Source: a virus
Strand: one strand, 5' to 3'
IMG/VR virus record: IMGVR_UViG_3300044623_000555
Coordinates: 1-38,854 of that record
DNA length: 38,854 bases
Shown here: positions 22,810-32,261 of the stretch, piece after piece
Layout: each line of letters begins with the position of its first letter
Numbering within the stretch: the stretch's first letter is position 1
The notes under the pieces: generated by a model
The model's input: the letters and a program-made list of their open reading frames with translations, nothing else
The model's database searches: none
Told to the model about the DNA's origin: nothing
Translations under genes and position numbers: made by a program

Positions 22810-23069
22810 TTGACTTAAATGACGAAAATGATCCCATGCTGTTCGCAGTCACTCTTCCAAATGGAAGGTTGATTGTGCAATACATGGAAGTAGTAGCAAC
22901 GATTCAGGGCATGGTTGCTAATGGATCAGATCCCGGTATCCCGGAAGTCTGCCGTGCTATTCGTGATATGTCCCGGACTCCTGAAGTTGCTAAGGGTGCA
23001 TCTGACGCTGTGCTTACAGCCGCATGGGCGCGAATGACACAGGCGGTGAACAGCGCGGGAAACGGCTAA
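22806..23069 (+). CDS. Tail assembly chaperone, short product (G-like)
   Basis: 87 residues ending at TAA 23067-23069. It lies directly between tail tube and tape measure genes and contains a -1 frameshift site six bases before its stop. Acidic N-terminus (IDLNDENDP), then helical. In lambda the equivalent G protein coats the tape measure during tail assembly. ATGA overlap with the tail tube gene. Confidence 0.75.
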   Translation: MIDLNDENDPMLFAVTLPNGRLIVQYMEVVATIQGMVANGSDPGIPEVCRAIRDMSRTPEVAKGASDAVLTAAWARMTQAVNSAGNG

Positions 23070-23320
23070 GGGCAGTCGCACGATTCTTAAGTGTCTACGG
23101 GCGACTGCCAAGCGAATTTACACCGGAGACAGCAATGGGCTTGTACGCAAATATCACAGCGGTTGAAGCCTCTCAAAGCCTTGTAACGGCAAAGGCTATC
23201 GCTATTGTTATGGGCGATAGCAAGTCACACGCTGATTGTGTTTACCGATCTACCGGGAATGCAAAATTGGCAAAGCGCATTCAAATTGAAGGCATCAAGG
23301 CTAGAAACAATCATGGCTAA
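22806..23320 (+). CDS. Tail assembly chaperone, frameshifted product (GT-like)
   Basis: A -1 slip at GGGAAAC (23057-23063) joins the first 86 codons to the frame CGG CTA AGG..., giving about 171 residues that end at TAA 23318-23320. The downstream frame is open from 23006 and starts inside the short gene, with no ribosome site of its own, as expected for a frameshift extension. The added part is helical and basic. Coordinates span both frames, so simple translation from 22806 will not give it. Confidence 0.72.
23057..23109 (+). promoter_or_regulatory. Programmed -1 frameshift signal: GGGAAAC plus hairpin
   Basis: Slippery site G-GGA-AAC (23057-23063) in the frame of the short product, 7-nt spacer, then a perfect 9-pair stem GGCAGTCGC (23071-23079) / GCGACTGCC (23101-23109). 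The stop of the short frame (23067) is inside the spacer. This is the canonical arrangement. Confidence 0.85.
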
Positions 23321-23771
23321 CACGGGAATCATTCTCACAACGATGCGTGATGATCTTGCCGAATGGATGCAAGAGCGCGGATACGGCAGCACCGTCTATG
23401 TTGTTGAGGCTCCAATTGACGAAATCGTTGGTCAATACGCGTTGCAGATTGTGCCGGGTCCCGACACCGCAGCGCATCCCAATAGTGGGGTTGGGCTAAT
23501 TAAGTCATCCATTGACATTGTTGTTTGGTGGCGCGGCTTCCTTGATCCAATGGAGCGCGGCACAGAGCGCATTGCGGGCAATCTTGGCATTCAGCAGTTT
23601 ACGGATGTGCTTCGTTCATGGCTCGTTCAACGAACCTTTGGTGGGCTCATGATTGTGCCGTTGGTGTTTAAAAATGGTGGCACGGTTTCTGCGGTTCCTG
23701 AGTTGTCCGGGTGGCTAACGCTCAAAGACACTTACGAGTACGGTTATGAAATGACATGGGAGGTTAAGTAA
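23313..23771 (+). CDS. Tail-associated protein, possibly tail terminator
   Basis: 152 residues from ATG 23313, overlapping the chaperone end by 8 bases. Mixed alpha/beta, with IDEIVGQYALQIVPGP (50-65) and GLIKSSIDIVVWWRG, ending in a beta stretch. In many siphophages a protein of this size near the tail tube closes the tail end, but this one is downstream of the chaperone. The call is from context. Confidence 0.5.
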   Translation: MANTGIILTTMRDDLAEWMQERGYGSTVYVVEAPIDEIVGQYALQIVPGPDTAAHPNSGVGLIKSSIDIVVWWRGFLDPMERGTERIAGNLGIQQFTDVLRSWLVQRTFGGLMIVPLVFKNGGTVSAVPELSGWLTLKDTYEYGYEMTWEVK

Positions 23772-24781
23772 TGGCTGAAGATCTAGGACAAATCAATATT
23801 AACATCCTTGGCGGCGAGGGTGGTGGCGGCGGGAGTGGTGGCATTGGCGGTGGAATGGGGAAAGCGATTACCGGAAAACTCTTCGGTCCCACAACCCGTG
23901 ACGAATTTAACGCCGCAATCGGCATGAAGAGCATTCGTGAACGGCTAACAAGTGGCAAGGATTTCGGGCTTGCCGCTGAGTCGTTTAAGCGTCAACTCTT
24001 GCGCGGGGGCGAGGGTCAGCGGAAAGCGGTTGGATCAGCATCTGAATTTAAGAATGAACTAATGGGGTTCTTGCGTAACCCGTCCGGCGGCTCCGCTTCT
24101 GCGCTATTGCAAGAAGGCACAAAGACATCCGCAGTATTGAAGACAATGGGCAAGGCGGGAGCGATTGCAGGTACTGCGATCTTGGCGGTTGGTGTTGCTT
24201 TTACGCTTGTAAAGGGCGCGTGTGAAATGCTTGAAGCGGGGCTAGAGCAGGTTCTTAAAAGAGCGGATGACCTATACAGGTATGACGCACGAATTGCAGA
24301 AGCCAAAATGCGTGAGAGTGTTCAAAAAATGAATGATGCTTTTGCAGAAGCCGGAAGAAGCGGGAAGATCTACGCGGACATCGTTGACATGAATACAAAG
24401 TCAGAAAGCATGAAGACTTGGATGTCTGAGCAATGGATGGTTGGAACTTCCGCATTTATTCGCGGATGGGCTGCGCTTAAAACCGCAACATATGCGGCAA
24501 TTGGCGCAATCATGTACCCGGCTGCTAAATTGGCTCAACTGTTTTCATGGATGGGTGAAAAAGTTATGGCGGCTAGCGAGTCTATTGAGTACTTCATTGG
24601 CTTGGGTGGAATGTTTACCTCTTGGCTTATCCCTGTGCTTAAAGCACTTGGCATTATCGCGGACAACACTAAGCCTACGACCTCTGCAACTACCTTTAAC
24701 AATTGGATTAAGGCAGATATCAAGGCAATGACAGGCGTTGATTACAACTCTTCGCGTACATATGGAATTGGAAGACCATGA
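23771..24781 (+). CDS. Tape measure protein (short)
   Basis: 336 residues. A Gly-rich N-terminus (14-29), a helical body, one clear hydrophobic segment (AIAGTAILAVGVAFTLV, 131-147) and further hydrophobic stretches around 230-285. Position right after the chaperone region and this mix of helical and membrane-like segments fit a tape measure. At about 1.5 angstrom per residue the tail would be about 50 nm, short for a siphovirus. TAATG overlap with the previous gene. Confidence 0.75.
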   Translation: MAEDLGQININILGGEGGGGGSGGIGGGMGKAITGKLFGPTTRDEFNAAIGMKSIRERLTSGKDFGLAAESFKRQLLRGGEGQRKAVGSASEFKNELMGFLRNPSGGSASALLQEGTKTSAVLKTMGKAGAIAGTAILAVGVAFTLVKGACEMLEAGLEQVLKRADDLYRYDARIAEAKMRESVQKMNDAFAEAGRSGKIYADIVDMNTKSESMKTWMSEQWMVGTSAFIRGWAALKTATYAAIGAIMYPAAKLAQLFSWMGEKVMAASESIEYFIGLGGMFTSWLIPVLKALGIIADNTKPTTSATTFNNWIKADIKAMTGVDYNSSRTYGIGRP

Positions 24782-26625
24782 CCGCATCATGCTTAATGAC
24801 ATTAGATGTCGCTCAAGACCCCGTTACGCTTGACAACATTTTTATAGATCAATTCAATACTGAACTTGTGCTTGCCGCTGACAATTTCACTCCAATTGGT
24901 CAATCTATTACTGTAAGTGGAACGGCAACAATTGATATTACGACCGCATACTCAACTCTCTTAGACAAACTACAAAGAGGAAGTAATCGATGTACTTCAA
25001 TCGTTATTAGTATTGACGGCTCAAACTTAGTAGATCTACAGGCTTTAAAAGATGACACCGGGGGTCCCTTTTGTAAGTTGTCAACCACTCAGGTAATCGG
25101 CAAGAAAACCGCTTTAATTCAATTTCTTGTAACGGCTCAACAGTCGTATGTAACAGATCAAACCGTAGTAGCGCATCGGTGGGATCAAAAGATGTCACTT
25201 GACGCAGCGGGTCGATTAACTCGTAGTGTGTCAGGGACATTGACGGTTGCGCGTGGTAGCACGGGAGTGCAGACTTCGCTTGCATCTAACTCTGTGTGGG
25301 AAAACAAAATCGCTTATGCCGATCTGTTTCGCAGAGCAATTATTCCGGATGTCCCCGGAATAGGTTGGCGCAGGGAGGCGCAGGAATTTGCAATGGACGA
25401 AGGTGGATCAATGCTTGTGTATTCGTTTGTTGACAAGCGATACGCTTTTGATTTACCTAACGGTGTTCGTACGGGCGATATGTCATTTACTTACGAGCGT
25501 TCTCTTGAAAACCCCGTTCAAGCGGTTTGCAGTTTTTCATGCGAACTAGAAGGAGATTTAGGTCTTAATAACATAGCGGGAACTACGCCTAATCGAAGGC
25601 TCGTTGAAATTGCTGTTGAGTTGTCAAAGACTCGCATTGATTTGAATTACGCCCGGACTATTGTGCAGAGAATGCGTGTAACTGAGCAGAATTTGCTAAG
25701 TGGCTTTTCAATTCGATTTGAACTTGATGCCGTAGTAATGCCGCGAGAGGCTAACGATAGCACCACAATCACCGCCATTGGATACATGGTTGGTAACGCA
25801 TTTACGATTACGCGCACAGACTCAAGAGCCGTAGATGCTTACGGTCCGTATGGCTACATAGGCGAGGACGATGGAGCCGTGCAAGGAACATACGGGATGA
25901 TCCCTCATTGGGTAGCCAATGCTGTTTCGGGCATGGAAACAACTTCAGGGGATATGCCTACTGCTTCTTTGTTTACGATTGTAGATGCAAACACTCACGG
26001 CGCGGTTACTGTTGCAGTAGTAAGTGGCGCGGATGGTGTTTCTGAAATGAACACGCTGTTTAATGGGTTTTACCAAGACTCACAAAATCAACCTGCGGAT
26101 AACGAGGATGAGTATCAAACGCTTGTTCAACACACGGTTTCAAACACAAAAGCCCGGTATGACAGCGGAATTGTTCGGCTTTCGCCTATGTATGTAAGTA
26201 CGGCTGATTTCGTGTTTCAAACGCGAAAGCCAATTGCGACAGTCGTTGAACGAGTTGAAGTCTCACGAATGAATCAATCGCCTCCCAAGGTGCTTCGTCA
26301 ACTTCCAAGTAACGCGTACCTCTTAAATGACGATTGGCAAGTCTCATGGGGTCAATATGATTCACAGGGCAATCGGTTGTTCTCCGGCGTTTATACGCGT
26401 GAGTATGCAATGTATGATCCCGGTGGAGATGCTCTAGCCACATCAGGATTTTCTACACAAACGGCTCCTTCCGGAGCAGGTTTGCGAGCGTGGGGCGCAC
26501 CAAATGAAACTGTCCTGCCTTCGTTCTCTCCTACGGCGGCTAATGAAGTCGCAGGGTCGGTTTTCTCTTTTGGTTCAGATGTTCCGGCTGAATACAGCGT
26601 TCCTCAAGAAGATTTTATTACATGA
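24778..26625 (+). CDS. Tail tip / distal tail structural protein
   Basis: 615 residues, beta-rich, with no clear coiled coil, signal or membrane segment. It follows the tape measure in an ATGA overlap, the place of distal tail and hub proteins. The N-terminal third has repeated short strands (SITVSGTATIDITTAYS), the rest larger beta domains. No catalytic motif recognised. Named from position. Confidence 0.6.
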   Translation: MTASCLMTLDVAQDPVTLDNIFIDQFNTELVLAADNFTPIGQSITVSGTATIDITTAYSTLLDKLQRGSNRCTSIVISIDGSNLVDLQALKDDTGGPFCKLSTTQVIGKKTALIQFLVTAQQSYVTDQTVVAHRWDQKMSLDAAGRLTRSVSGTLTVARGSTGVQTSLASNSVWENKIAYADLFRRAIIPDVPGIGWRREAQEFAMDEGGSMLVYSFVDKRYAFDLPNGVRTGDMSFTYERSLENPVQAVCSFSCELEGDLGLNNIAGTTPNRRLVEIAVELSKTRIDLNYARTIVQRMRVTEQNLLSGFSIRFELDAVVMPREANDSTTITAIGYMVGNAFTITRTDSRAVDAYGPYGYIGEDDGAVQGTYGMIPHWVANAVSGMETTSGDMPTASLFTIVDANTHGAVTVAVVSGADGVSEMNTLFNGFYQDSQNQPADNEDEYQTLVQHTVSNTKARYDSGIVRLSPMYVSTADFVFQTRKPIATVVERVEVSRMNQSPPKVLRQLPSNAYLLNDDWQVSWGQYDSQGNRLFSGVYTREYAMYDPGGDALATSGFSTQTAPSGAGLRAWGAPNETVLPSFSPTAANEVAGSVFSFGSDVPAEYSVPQEDFIT

Positions 26626-28496
26626 TTCAAGCATGGTTTGAAACATCTCAAGCAGGAATCATTCCCGTCCTTGTCCCGGATGGTGAGGTGTTAGACATTG
26701 CGCTCTCACTCGGCTTGTCGGAAGCCGATCTATTCAGCATCAACATTCCATCCGGGGCAACACGGGAAGCACGGATTTGCGTTCTTGTACCCAAGGAAAA
26801 CTTAAACGCGCTTTATGCTTCAGTTTTTGAAGGAAACCCGGCAGCGATTTTCCATTGGAAAGAAACAACCAACGGATACCAACAATCAATGGGTGTGTGG
26901 TTGTTGCCTCCGCGCCCGCTATATATTGTTGGTGGTGGCAGCGGGGTCGCAATTGTTGAGGCAGTTGATAAGCGTTGGTGGTGGAAGCAATCTCAATCAA
27001 ACGAATTGAATGACGCGGCTTTCCGCGCTTACTTGTATTCGTCTGATGGAAGGTGGTTAGTTGAGGATCGCGGAAATCAAAGCCCGCCCGCTCCGTTGTT
27101 TTATGTGACCTACATTCGTGATCTGCTTCAAGTTCAAATTGAAGGATTTGACATTCCCGCCGGGTTTTCTCCATCTGTCACATTGAGTTCGCGCTTTGCT
27201 GATTATGTCTTTACTCCTGAATGCAGTTTGGCTATGGCTCTTGACATCATCTTGTCAGCCTGTGGTTGGATGCTTCAATGGGATTGCGGCAGTCAACAAC
27301 TCACGCTTGTTGAGGTCGGCAATGACATAAACATTCTTGAAGGGTTTATGGATGCAACTAAACGGGCGTTTCGCGGAGGGCAGGAAGCGGCAAGTCAAGA
27401 TTCTCAACCTGCCGATGAATTAACCGTTGTTTGGTTTGGTAATTCGAATTGGCAAAAGAACGCCTTCCCATCGTTGGTTACCGCATCGTTCCCGTTTCGA
27501 ACGGTAGAAGGAAAAACACATTACGACAACACGCTTGGTGTCGCTGATGTGGGCGTGTCAAACTTCTCATACCAAAAAGAGTTTGGTTGGGAGAATGATC
27601 TTGTAACTGACCGCGAACGATCAGACGCAGGTCTTAGGATTCTTAAAGAGCCTAGATCGCTTGTTGCGTCAAACACGGTCGCGTTCTTTAACGCCGTATA
27701 CAACACGAATTTGGCTCCAACTGCGGGAGCGTCTGTTGGTGTGGGTTGGAATTACGATGGGTTCGTAACTGCAATTATGACTGTGTTTGAGGCTCGTACG
27801 ACCGTTATGCACGGGAGGACGATGTGGGCAGGATGGGCAAATATTCCGATGGGTTCGTATCGCTGCACTATGTTGCGCTATGGGTTAACGCGCTCAAAGG
27901 GTGAATGGCTCCCGGTCGCATTGACGGTTTGCGAAAAGGACGATTGGATTCTTGGCGCGGACGGCATCCCAACAAGCAATCCCAAAGAGATCATCGCTAG
28001 TAAGGGCATGATTCATGCTCGTAAGTTGAACAACGGTGTGACGCAAATGGATGTTGCACCTCCAAGTTGTCGTGTGTTCCCGGCAAAGATTACGGGTCAC
28101 GAACAGTTTTCAACATGGAAATGGGGTTACAGTTTTGTAGAAGTGGAGCCGATTGTCCTTGATGTACCCGTTTCGCCGATTTCCCCAATGACTGTCAGTA
28201 TTGGAAATTGGGCTAGAACCTCAACTACTTTTAAGGCTCGTAATTTAATTGAGGATTCCAATGTGTATATATCGGCAGGAAGCGCGTCAAACATTATTGC
28301 TCCGGGCGTGTTGCAATCTGACTATACCAACGCCGCTATTGAGCCAATTGCAATCCGCACCAACACGGTAGTCATGATGGTTGAGCAGTTCCCGTCATCA
28401 AAGGAGAATTACACTCTTGATGCGGATATGCCACCGCGATTTTGGTTTGTAATGCCGAATGCAATAAAGGTAGTCTGCCAAGAGCAGCAACAGTAA
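26622..28496 (+). CDS. Tail tip structural protein
   Basis: 624 residues. Mixed beta-rich sequence with many Trp (for example VDKRWWWKQ near 115-123 and GWENDL). It follows the previous tail gene in an ATGA overlap. By size and place it could be a tail hub or tip protein that contacts the cell. No peptidase or lysozyme motif is visible. Confidence 0.58.
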   Translation: MIQAWFETSQAGIIPVLVPDGEVLDIALSLGLSEADLFSINIPSGATREARICVLVPKENLNALYASVFEGNPAAIFHWKETTNGYQQSMGVWLLPPRPLYIVGGGSGVAIVEAVDKRWWWKQSQSNELNDAAFRAYLYSSDGRWLVEDRGNQSPPAPLFYVTYIRDLLQVQIEGFDIPAGFSPSVTLSSRFADYVFTPECSLAMALDIILSACGWMLQWDCGSQQLTLVEVGNDINILEGFMDATKRAFRGGQEAASQDSQPADELTVVWFGNSNWQKNAFPSLVTASFPFRTVEGKTHYDNTLGVADVGVSNFSYQKEFGWENDLVTDRERSDAGLRILKEPRSLVASNTVAFFNAVYNTNLAPTAGASVGVGWNYDGFVTAIMTVFEARTTVMHGRTMWAGWANIPMGSYRCTMLRYGLTRSKGEWLPVALTVCEKDDWILGADGIPTSNPKEIIASKGMIHARKLNNGVTQMDVAPPSCRVFPAKITGHEQFSTWKWGYSFVEVEPIVLDVPVSPISPMTVSIGNWARTSTTFKARNLIEDSNVYISAGSASNIIAPGVLQSDYTNAAIEPIAIRTNTVVMMVEQFPSSKENYTLDADMPPRFWFVMPNAIKVVCQEQQQ

Positions 28497-28510
28497 GGGT
28501 AAGGAATCAA

Positions 28511-28846
28511 ATGGACAAGTGGAACATTATCTTTAACGCGGGCGCAACCTACACACAGAACATAACTGTTGAAGGGGTAGACGATATCGCTACGGCAACT
28601 CTTTGGCGCGTGACTTGTTCGTTTGCGGGTGAAGCCCCGTTTGTTATTGCGACTACTGCCAACGGAATGATTATCGCGGGCGCAACTCCTAACGCCAAGA
28701 CTATGGTGGTTTCTGCTGCTGACACCGCTGATTTCCCAATCGGGAATGCCCGGTTTGACTTTGATATTGAGTGGGAAGGCGGCGATGTTGTTCGCCGTTA
28801 TTACGCAAACGGATCAGTTCAAATCAATCCATCGGTAGGTGCATAA
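28511..28846 (+). CDS. Small beta-sandwich tail protein, 111 aa
   Basis: The start at 28511 follows AAGGA; the frame is open upstream but that part lies in the tail gene. It starts WNIIFNAGATYTQNITV and ends VRRYYANGSVQINPSV. This pattern (N-AGATY..., then a strand pair, then V-R-x-Y-x-G-x-V-x-I-x-P) is common in small phage proteins just before a fibre gene. Likely a tail accessory or fibre-base protein. TAATG overlap with the fibre gene. Confidence 0.65.
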   Translation: MDKWNIIFNAGATYTQNITVEGVDDIATATLWRVTCSFAGEAPFVIATTANGMIIAGATPNAKTMVVSAADTADFPIGNARFDFDIEWEGGDVVRRYYANGSVQINPSVGA

Positions 28847-31800
28847 TGGAAGTCACCGTCATTGTCTCAAGTACAGGCGTAACGATTGAAGTCCCAAACG
28901 GAACGAATGGCATCGGCGTTCCTGCGGGCGGCATTACGGATCAAGTGTTGACAAAATTGTCTGACACTTCGTATGACACGGGTTGGGCTTATGTTTCCGG
29001 CTTGCCCGCAGGTGGCACAACAGGGCAAGCGTTATTGAAATACAGCAATACGGATTACCTTGCTGATTGGCAAACGATTCCGTTGCTTGGCAGCACAAAT
29101 ACTTTTACAGGCACAAACACTTTTACCGAAGCGACAGTCTTTGATGCGCCGGGTACAAGTTTTGGTTCCTTGAGTGACATATCTGTTTACAGTACCTCTC
29201 TTGTGTTGCAAATGGGGCTTGTTACTCCTCCTGATGGTTATGTGCTGACATCATCAGAATTAGACGGAACTGCTGTTTGGGCTCCTCCTTTTTCTCCTGA
29301 GCCCGGTCCACCAACCGGAGCGGCGGGTGGTGATCTAAGCGGCGAGTACCCAAATCCAACTATTGCAGAAAACGCGGTGACATATGACAAGATGCAAACA
29401 ACATCTGCGCCTTCGGTTTTAATTGGACGCGGGGAGCCAACCGCAGGAGAAATTCAAGAAATCGCGCTTGGCATAGGTTTGACAATGACGGGTACGACTA
29501 TTGATGTCACAGGCGGATCTGCGGAAGATTTGATTGTGATTTGCCGGAACAATTCAGGAGTCACTATTCCCAAGGGATCTGCGGTCAAAATTGATTCTGC
29601 TCAGGGTCAAAATCCGGTCATTACTCTTGCTAGAGCAAACGCATATTCAACATCTGATGCAGTTGGAATTACTAATGTTGCAATTTCAAACAACAGCAAC
29701 GGAGCCGTAGTTGTAAACGGATTGATGCGAAATATGAACACATCGGCGTATGTCGATGGTGACCATCTGTACCTATCAACAAGTGTAGCGGGCGCGTTTC
29801 AAATCACAGTTCCTGTGAAGCCGAACATTGTTGTTCAGGTTGGAACCGTAATTCACGCTCACCCCACGCAAGGCAAGATCCTTGTAGAGCCAATTATTCG
29901 TTCTGTTCCCGTGGCGTACATCTATGATTCTACAACTACGGGTGACGCGCTTCTTCAAGCCGCTACCGCGCCCGCAGCGCGAACAACGCTTGGATCAACA
30001 ACGACAGGTGACGCGTTATTCACTACAGCAAGCGCGGGAGCCGCAAGAACAACGCTTGGCTCAACAACGACAGGTGACGCGCTATTTATATCCGCTTCAG
30101 CGGGAACCGCACGGACTACGCTTGGATCTACGACTGTTGGTGATGCGTTGTTTATTACAGCGAACGCGGGAGCAGCAAGAACAACACTTGGTGCGACAGT
30201 AACGGGCAGTTCATTATTTACTACAACAAATGCGGGTACAGCGCGGACTACGCTTGGTTCAACAACCGTTGGTGATGCTGTATTTATCGCCTCCACAGCA
30301 TCAGCGGGCAGAACAGCACTCGGTGCTACAGTAACGGGCGATGCCTTGTTTGTTACCGCAAGTGCAGGGGCAGCGCGAACGACTCTTGGCTCAACAGTTA
30401 CGGGTGATGCGCTGTTTATTGCCACTTCCGCAGGGGCAGCACGGACAACGCTTGGATCTACGGCAACAGGTGACGCGCTGTTTATTACAGCGAACGCGGG
30501 GGCGGCAAGAACAACACTTGGTGCAACGGTCACGGGCAGTTCGTTATTCACTACAACAAATGCGGGTACGGCGCGGACTACGCTTGGATCTACGACTGTT
30601 GGTGATGCGTTGTTTATTGCAACTGACGCTCCCGCAGCAAGAACAACGCTTGGTGCAACGACAACAGGTAGTTCTCTGTTTACGGCAGCAACTGCTCCCG
30701 CAGCGCGGACAACACTTGGATCAACGACTGTTGGCGATGCCGTATTTATCGCCGCTACAACATCGGCAGGTCGAACAGCACTTGGCTCAACGGTTACAGG
30801 TGACGCGCTGTTTATCGCTGCAAACGCAGGAGCAGCGCGGACAACGCTTGGCTCAACAGTTACGGGCGACGCGCTGTTTACTGCTACTTCCGCCCCCGCA
30901 GCGCGGACAACACTTGGATCAACGACTGTTGGCGATGCGGTATTTACTGCGGTTAATGCAGCGGCAGCGCGAACCGCGATTGGGTTGACGCAAAGTGTCG
31001 ATGTGCAGACCTTTGACAGTAGCGGCACATGGACTAAGCCCGTCGGGGCTGTGAGTACAACTATTCAACTCTGTGGCGGTGGCTGCGGTGCTAACGCAAG
31101 TTCAAATGCGGCGGGTAGTACTGGTGGCGGAGCGGGTGAGCCGTTTTTGATTACTGTGATTTCGGCGACATTAGGCGCAACTGAAGCGGTTGAAATCGGA
31201 GCAGGTGGACTTGGTGGCACAAATGACGGCGTAATTAATACTAACGGAAGTTTTGGAAACACAACTACTTTTAATAAGTTCTTTGCTTTTAAAGGAGGTC
31301 ATGGTCTTTCCGCTTCTCAGCGTCAGGCTTTGAAACAAACGACTCCCCAAAGTGGACCCGGGATTTACGGCTCAGGAGGCGATCAAGGTGCTGCGGGATA
31401 CATCAATCCGCTTGGTGCGGGAGGTGGTGGTGGCGGTGCGAGTGCAGTAAATGGAGCGGGTGGAACGGGTGGCAGTTCAAGTGCTACTCGACCAATTAAT
31501 TACGGATTTCCATCAATAATTGCTTCTCAAGGTGGTGGCGCGACCGGAGGAGCAACAGGAAATCCGGGAGCAAATGGTTCTAACGGAGTGATTGACGCGA
31601 ATGGATTTGGGTCAGGCGCAGGCGGCGGCGGTGGCGCAGCAACGGGATTTAACAACGCACTCGGCGGCAACGGTGGTAATGGTGTTCGTGGCTCAGGTGG
31701 CGGCGGTGCTGGTCGAGGTGGAACATTATCAATTGGAGGCGCATCAGGCGGCAATGGTGGCGATGGGTTCGCAATTATTACAACGGTGTGCTACTCATGA
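28846..31800 (+). CDS. Tail fibre with 16-unit repeat and glycine-rich tip
   Basis: 984 residues. N-terminal fibre part with G-x-x-G-Q-A-L-L repeats (about 45-80) and GGDLSGEYPNPT (about 163-174), a classic fibre motif; a beta domain (about 220-345); then a 22-residue repeat array (363-714), TTVGDALFITANAGAARTTL as typical unit; then TWTKPVGAVSTTIQL and a Gly-rich end (about 735-984) with long G/A/S/N runs, ending in CYS. Gly-rich tips like this bind host surface receptors in some phages. The true start is 28846, not an upstream in-frame ATG at 28771. Confidence 0.85.
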   Translation: MEVTVIVSSTGVTIEVPNGTNGIGVPAGGITDQVLTKLSDTSYDTGWAYVSGLPAGGTTGQALLKYSNTDYLADWQTIPLLGSTNTFTGTNTFTEATVFDAPGTSFGSLSDISVYSTSLVLQMGLVTPPDGYVLTSSELDGTAVWAPPFSPEPGPPTGAAGGDLSGEYPNPTIAENAVTYDKMQTTSAPSVLIGRGEPTAGEIQEIALGIGLTMTGTTIDVTGGSAEDLIVICRNNSGVTIPKGSAVKIDSAQGQNPVITLARANAYSTSDAVGITNVAISNNSNGAVVVNGLMRNMNTSAYVDGDHLYLSTSVAGAFQITVPVKPNIVVQVGTVIHAHPTQGKILVEPIIRSVPVAYIYDSTTTGDALLQAATAPAARTTLGSTTTGDALFTTASAGAARTTLGSTTTGDALFISASAGTARTTLGSTTVGDALFITANAGAARTTLGATVTGSSLFTTTNAGTARTTLGSTTVGDAVFIASTASAGRTALGATVTGDALFVTASAGAARTTLGSTVTGDALFIATSAGAARTTLGSTATGDALFITANAGAARTTLGATVTGSSLFTTTNAGTARTTLGSTTVGDALFIATDAPAARTTLGATTTGSSLFTAATAPAARTTLGSTTVGDAVFIAATTSAGRTALGSTVTGDALFIAANAGAARTTLGSTVTGDALFTATSAPAARTTLGSTTVGDAVFTAVNAAAARTAIGLTQSVDVQTFDSSGTWTKPVGAVSTTIQLCGGGCGANASSNAAGSTGGGAGEPFLITVISATLGATEAVEIGAGGLGGTNDGVINTNGSFGNTTTFNKFFAFKGGHGLSASQRQALKQTTPQSGPGIYGSGGDQGAAGYINPLGAGGGGGGASAVNGAGGTGGSSSATRPINYGFPSIIASQGGGATGGATGNPGANGSNGVIDANGFGSGAGGGGGAATGFNNALGGNGGNGVRGSGGGGAGRGGTLSIGGASGGNGGDGFAIITTVCYS
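29932..30987 (+). repeat. Minisatellite in fibre gene: 16 units of 66 bp
   Basis: Exactly 16 units of 22 codons, each of the form T-x-x-G-(D/S)-(A/S)-(L/V)-F...A-R-T-(T/A)-(L/I)-G. Units 4-5 and 9-10 are nearly the same, and units 5-8 resemble 12-15, so the array has grown by block duplications as well as single-unit steps. Confidence 0.9.
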
Positions 31801-31997
31801 TTTACAGATACGCGGTAATTTTAAATACAGACCTAATCGTGCAAACAGTTGTGGCGTGGGATGGGGTTTCTCCGTGGGATCCACCTGCCGGAACTTTCCT
31901 TGTCCAATTGGAAAAAAATGAACCTTGTGGGCAGGGTTATGAGTATTCTGCTGAGAATAGTCCCCGATTTATTGAACCATACATTCCACCGGAATAA
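31797..31997 (+). CDS. Small protein after the fibre, 66 aa
   Basis: ATGA overlap with the fibre gene. Mostly beta, with VVAWDGVSPWDPPAGTFLV in the middle and a Pro-rich C-terminus. Such small genes after a fibre are often fibre assembly or attachment factors; I see nothing specific. Confidence 0.62.
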   Translation: MIYRYAVILNTDLIVQTVVAWDGVSPWDPPAGTFLVQLEKNEPCGQGYEYSAENSPRFIEPYIPPE

Positions 31998-32000
31998 CCG

Positions 32001-32261
32001 ATGAGCGAATCAAATACATTGACCAAAAACGCCCTTGAAAAAATGCAACTCGTCCTCACGGCATCAATGCTGTGCGGTCTGCTGATCTATGTTGGATCAC
32101 GAAGCGAGTCAGACAACAATCAAGGTCGCTTGTTAAACAGCATCGCCGCTGATATCGCGGTAATGCGTGATCGCAATGCAGACGCTTCTGCATCCATTAA
32201 GGTCATTGCGGAGCGCGTTCGCTTAGTAGAAGAACGCCTTGGTCGCATTGAGTCACGATGA
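32001..32261 (+). CDS. Single-membrane-segment protein, candidate holin
   Basis: 86 residues. One hydrophobic segment (about 16-32) followed by a soluble helix that runs to the end (IAERVRLVEERLG), coiled-coil-like. Starts four bases after the previous stop and overlaps the spanin-like gene. By position in the lysis area it could be a holin or an inner-membrane partner of the spanin. Confidence 0.55.
   Translation: MSESNTLTKNALEKMQLVLTASMLCGLLIYVGSRSESDNNQGRLLNSIAADIAVMRDRNADASASIKVIAERVRLVEERLGRIESR

Noticed and set aside
28771-28845. Upstream in-frame ATG extension of the fibre gene
   Set aside because: It lies within the preceding gene; the TAATG overlap at 28846 and the usual fibre N-terminus favour 28846.
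29932-30987. Regular repeats read as a CRISPR array
   Set aside because: The 66-bp units are contiguous, coding and in frame, with no spacers.
29955-31028. Long open frame on the minus strand inside the fibre repeat
   Set aside because: It is an antisense shadow of the repeat array; the sequence is a low-complexity Val/Ala/Pro repeat with no ribosome site.
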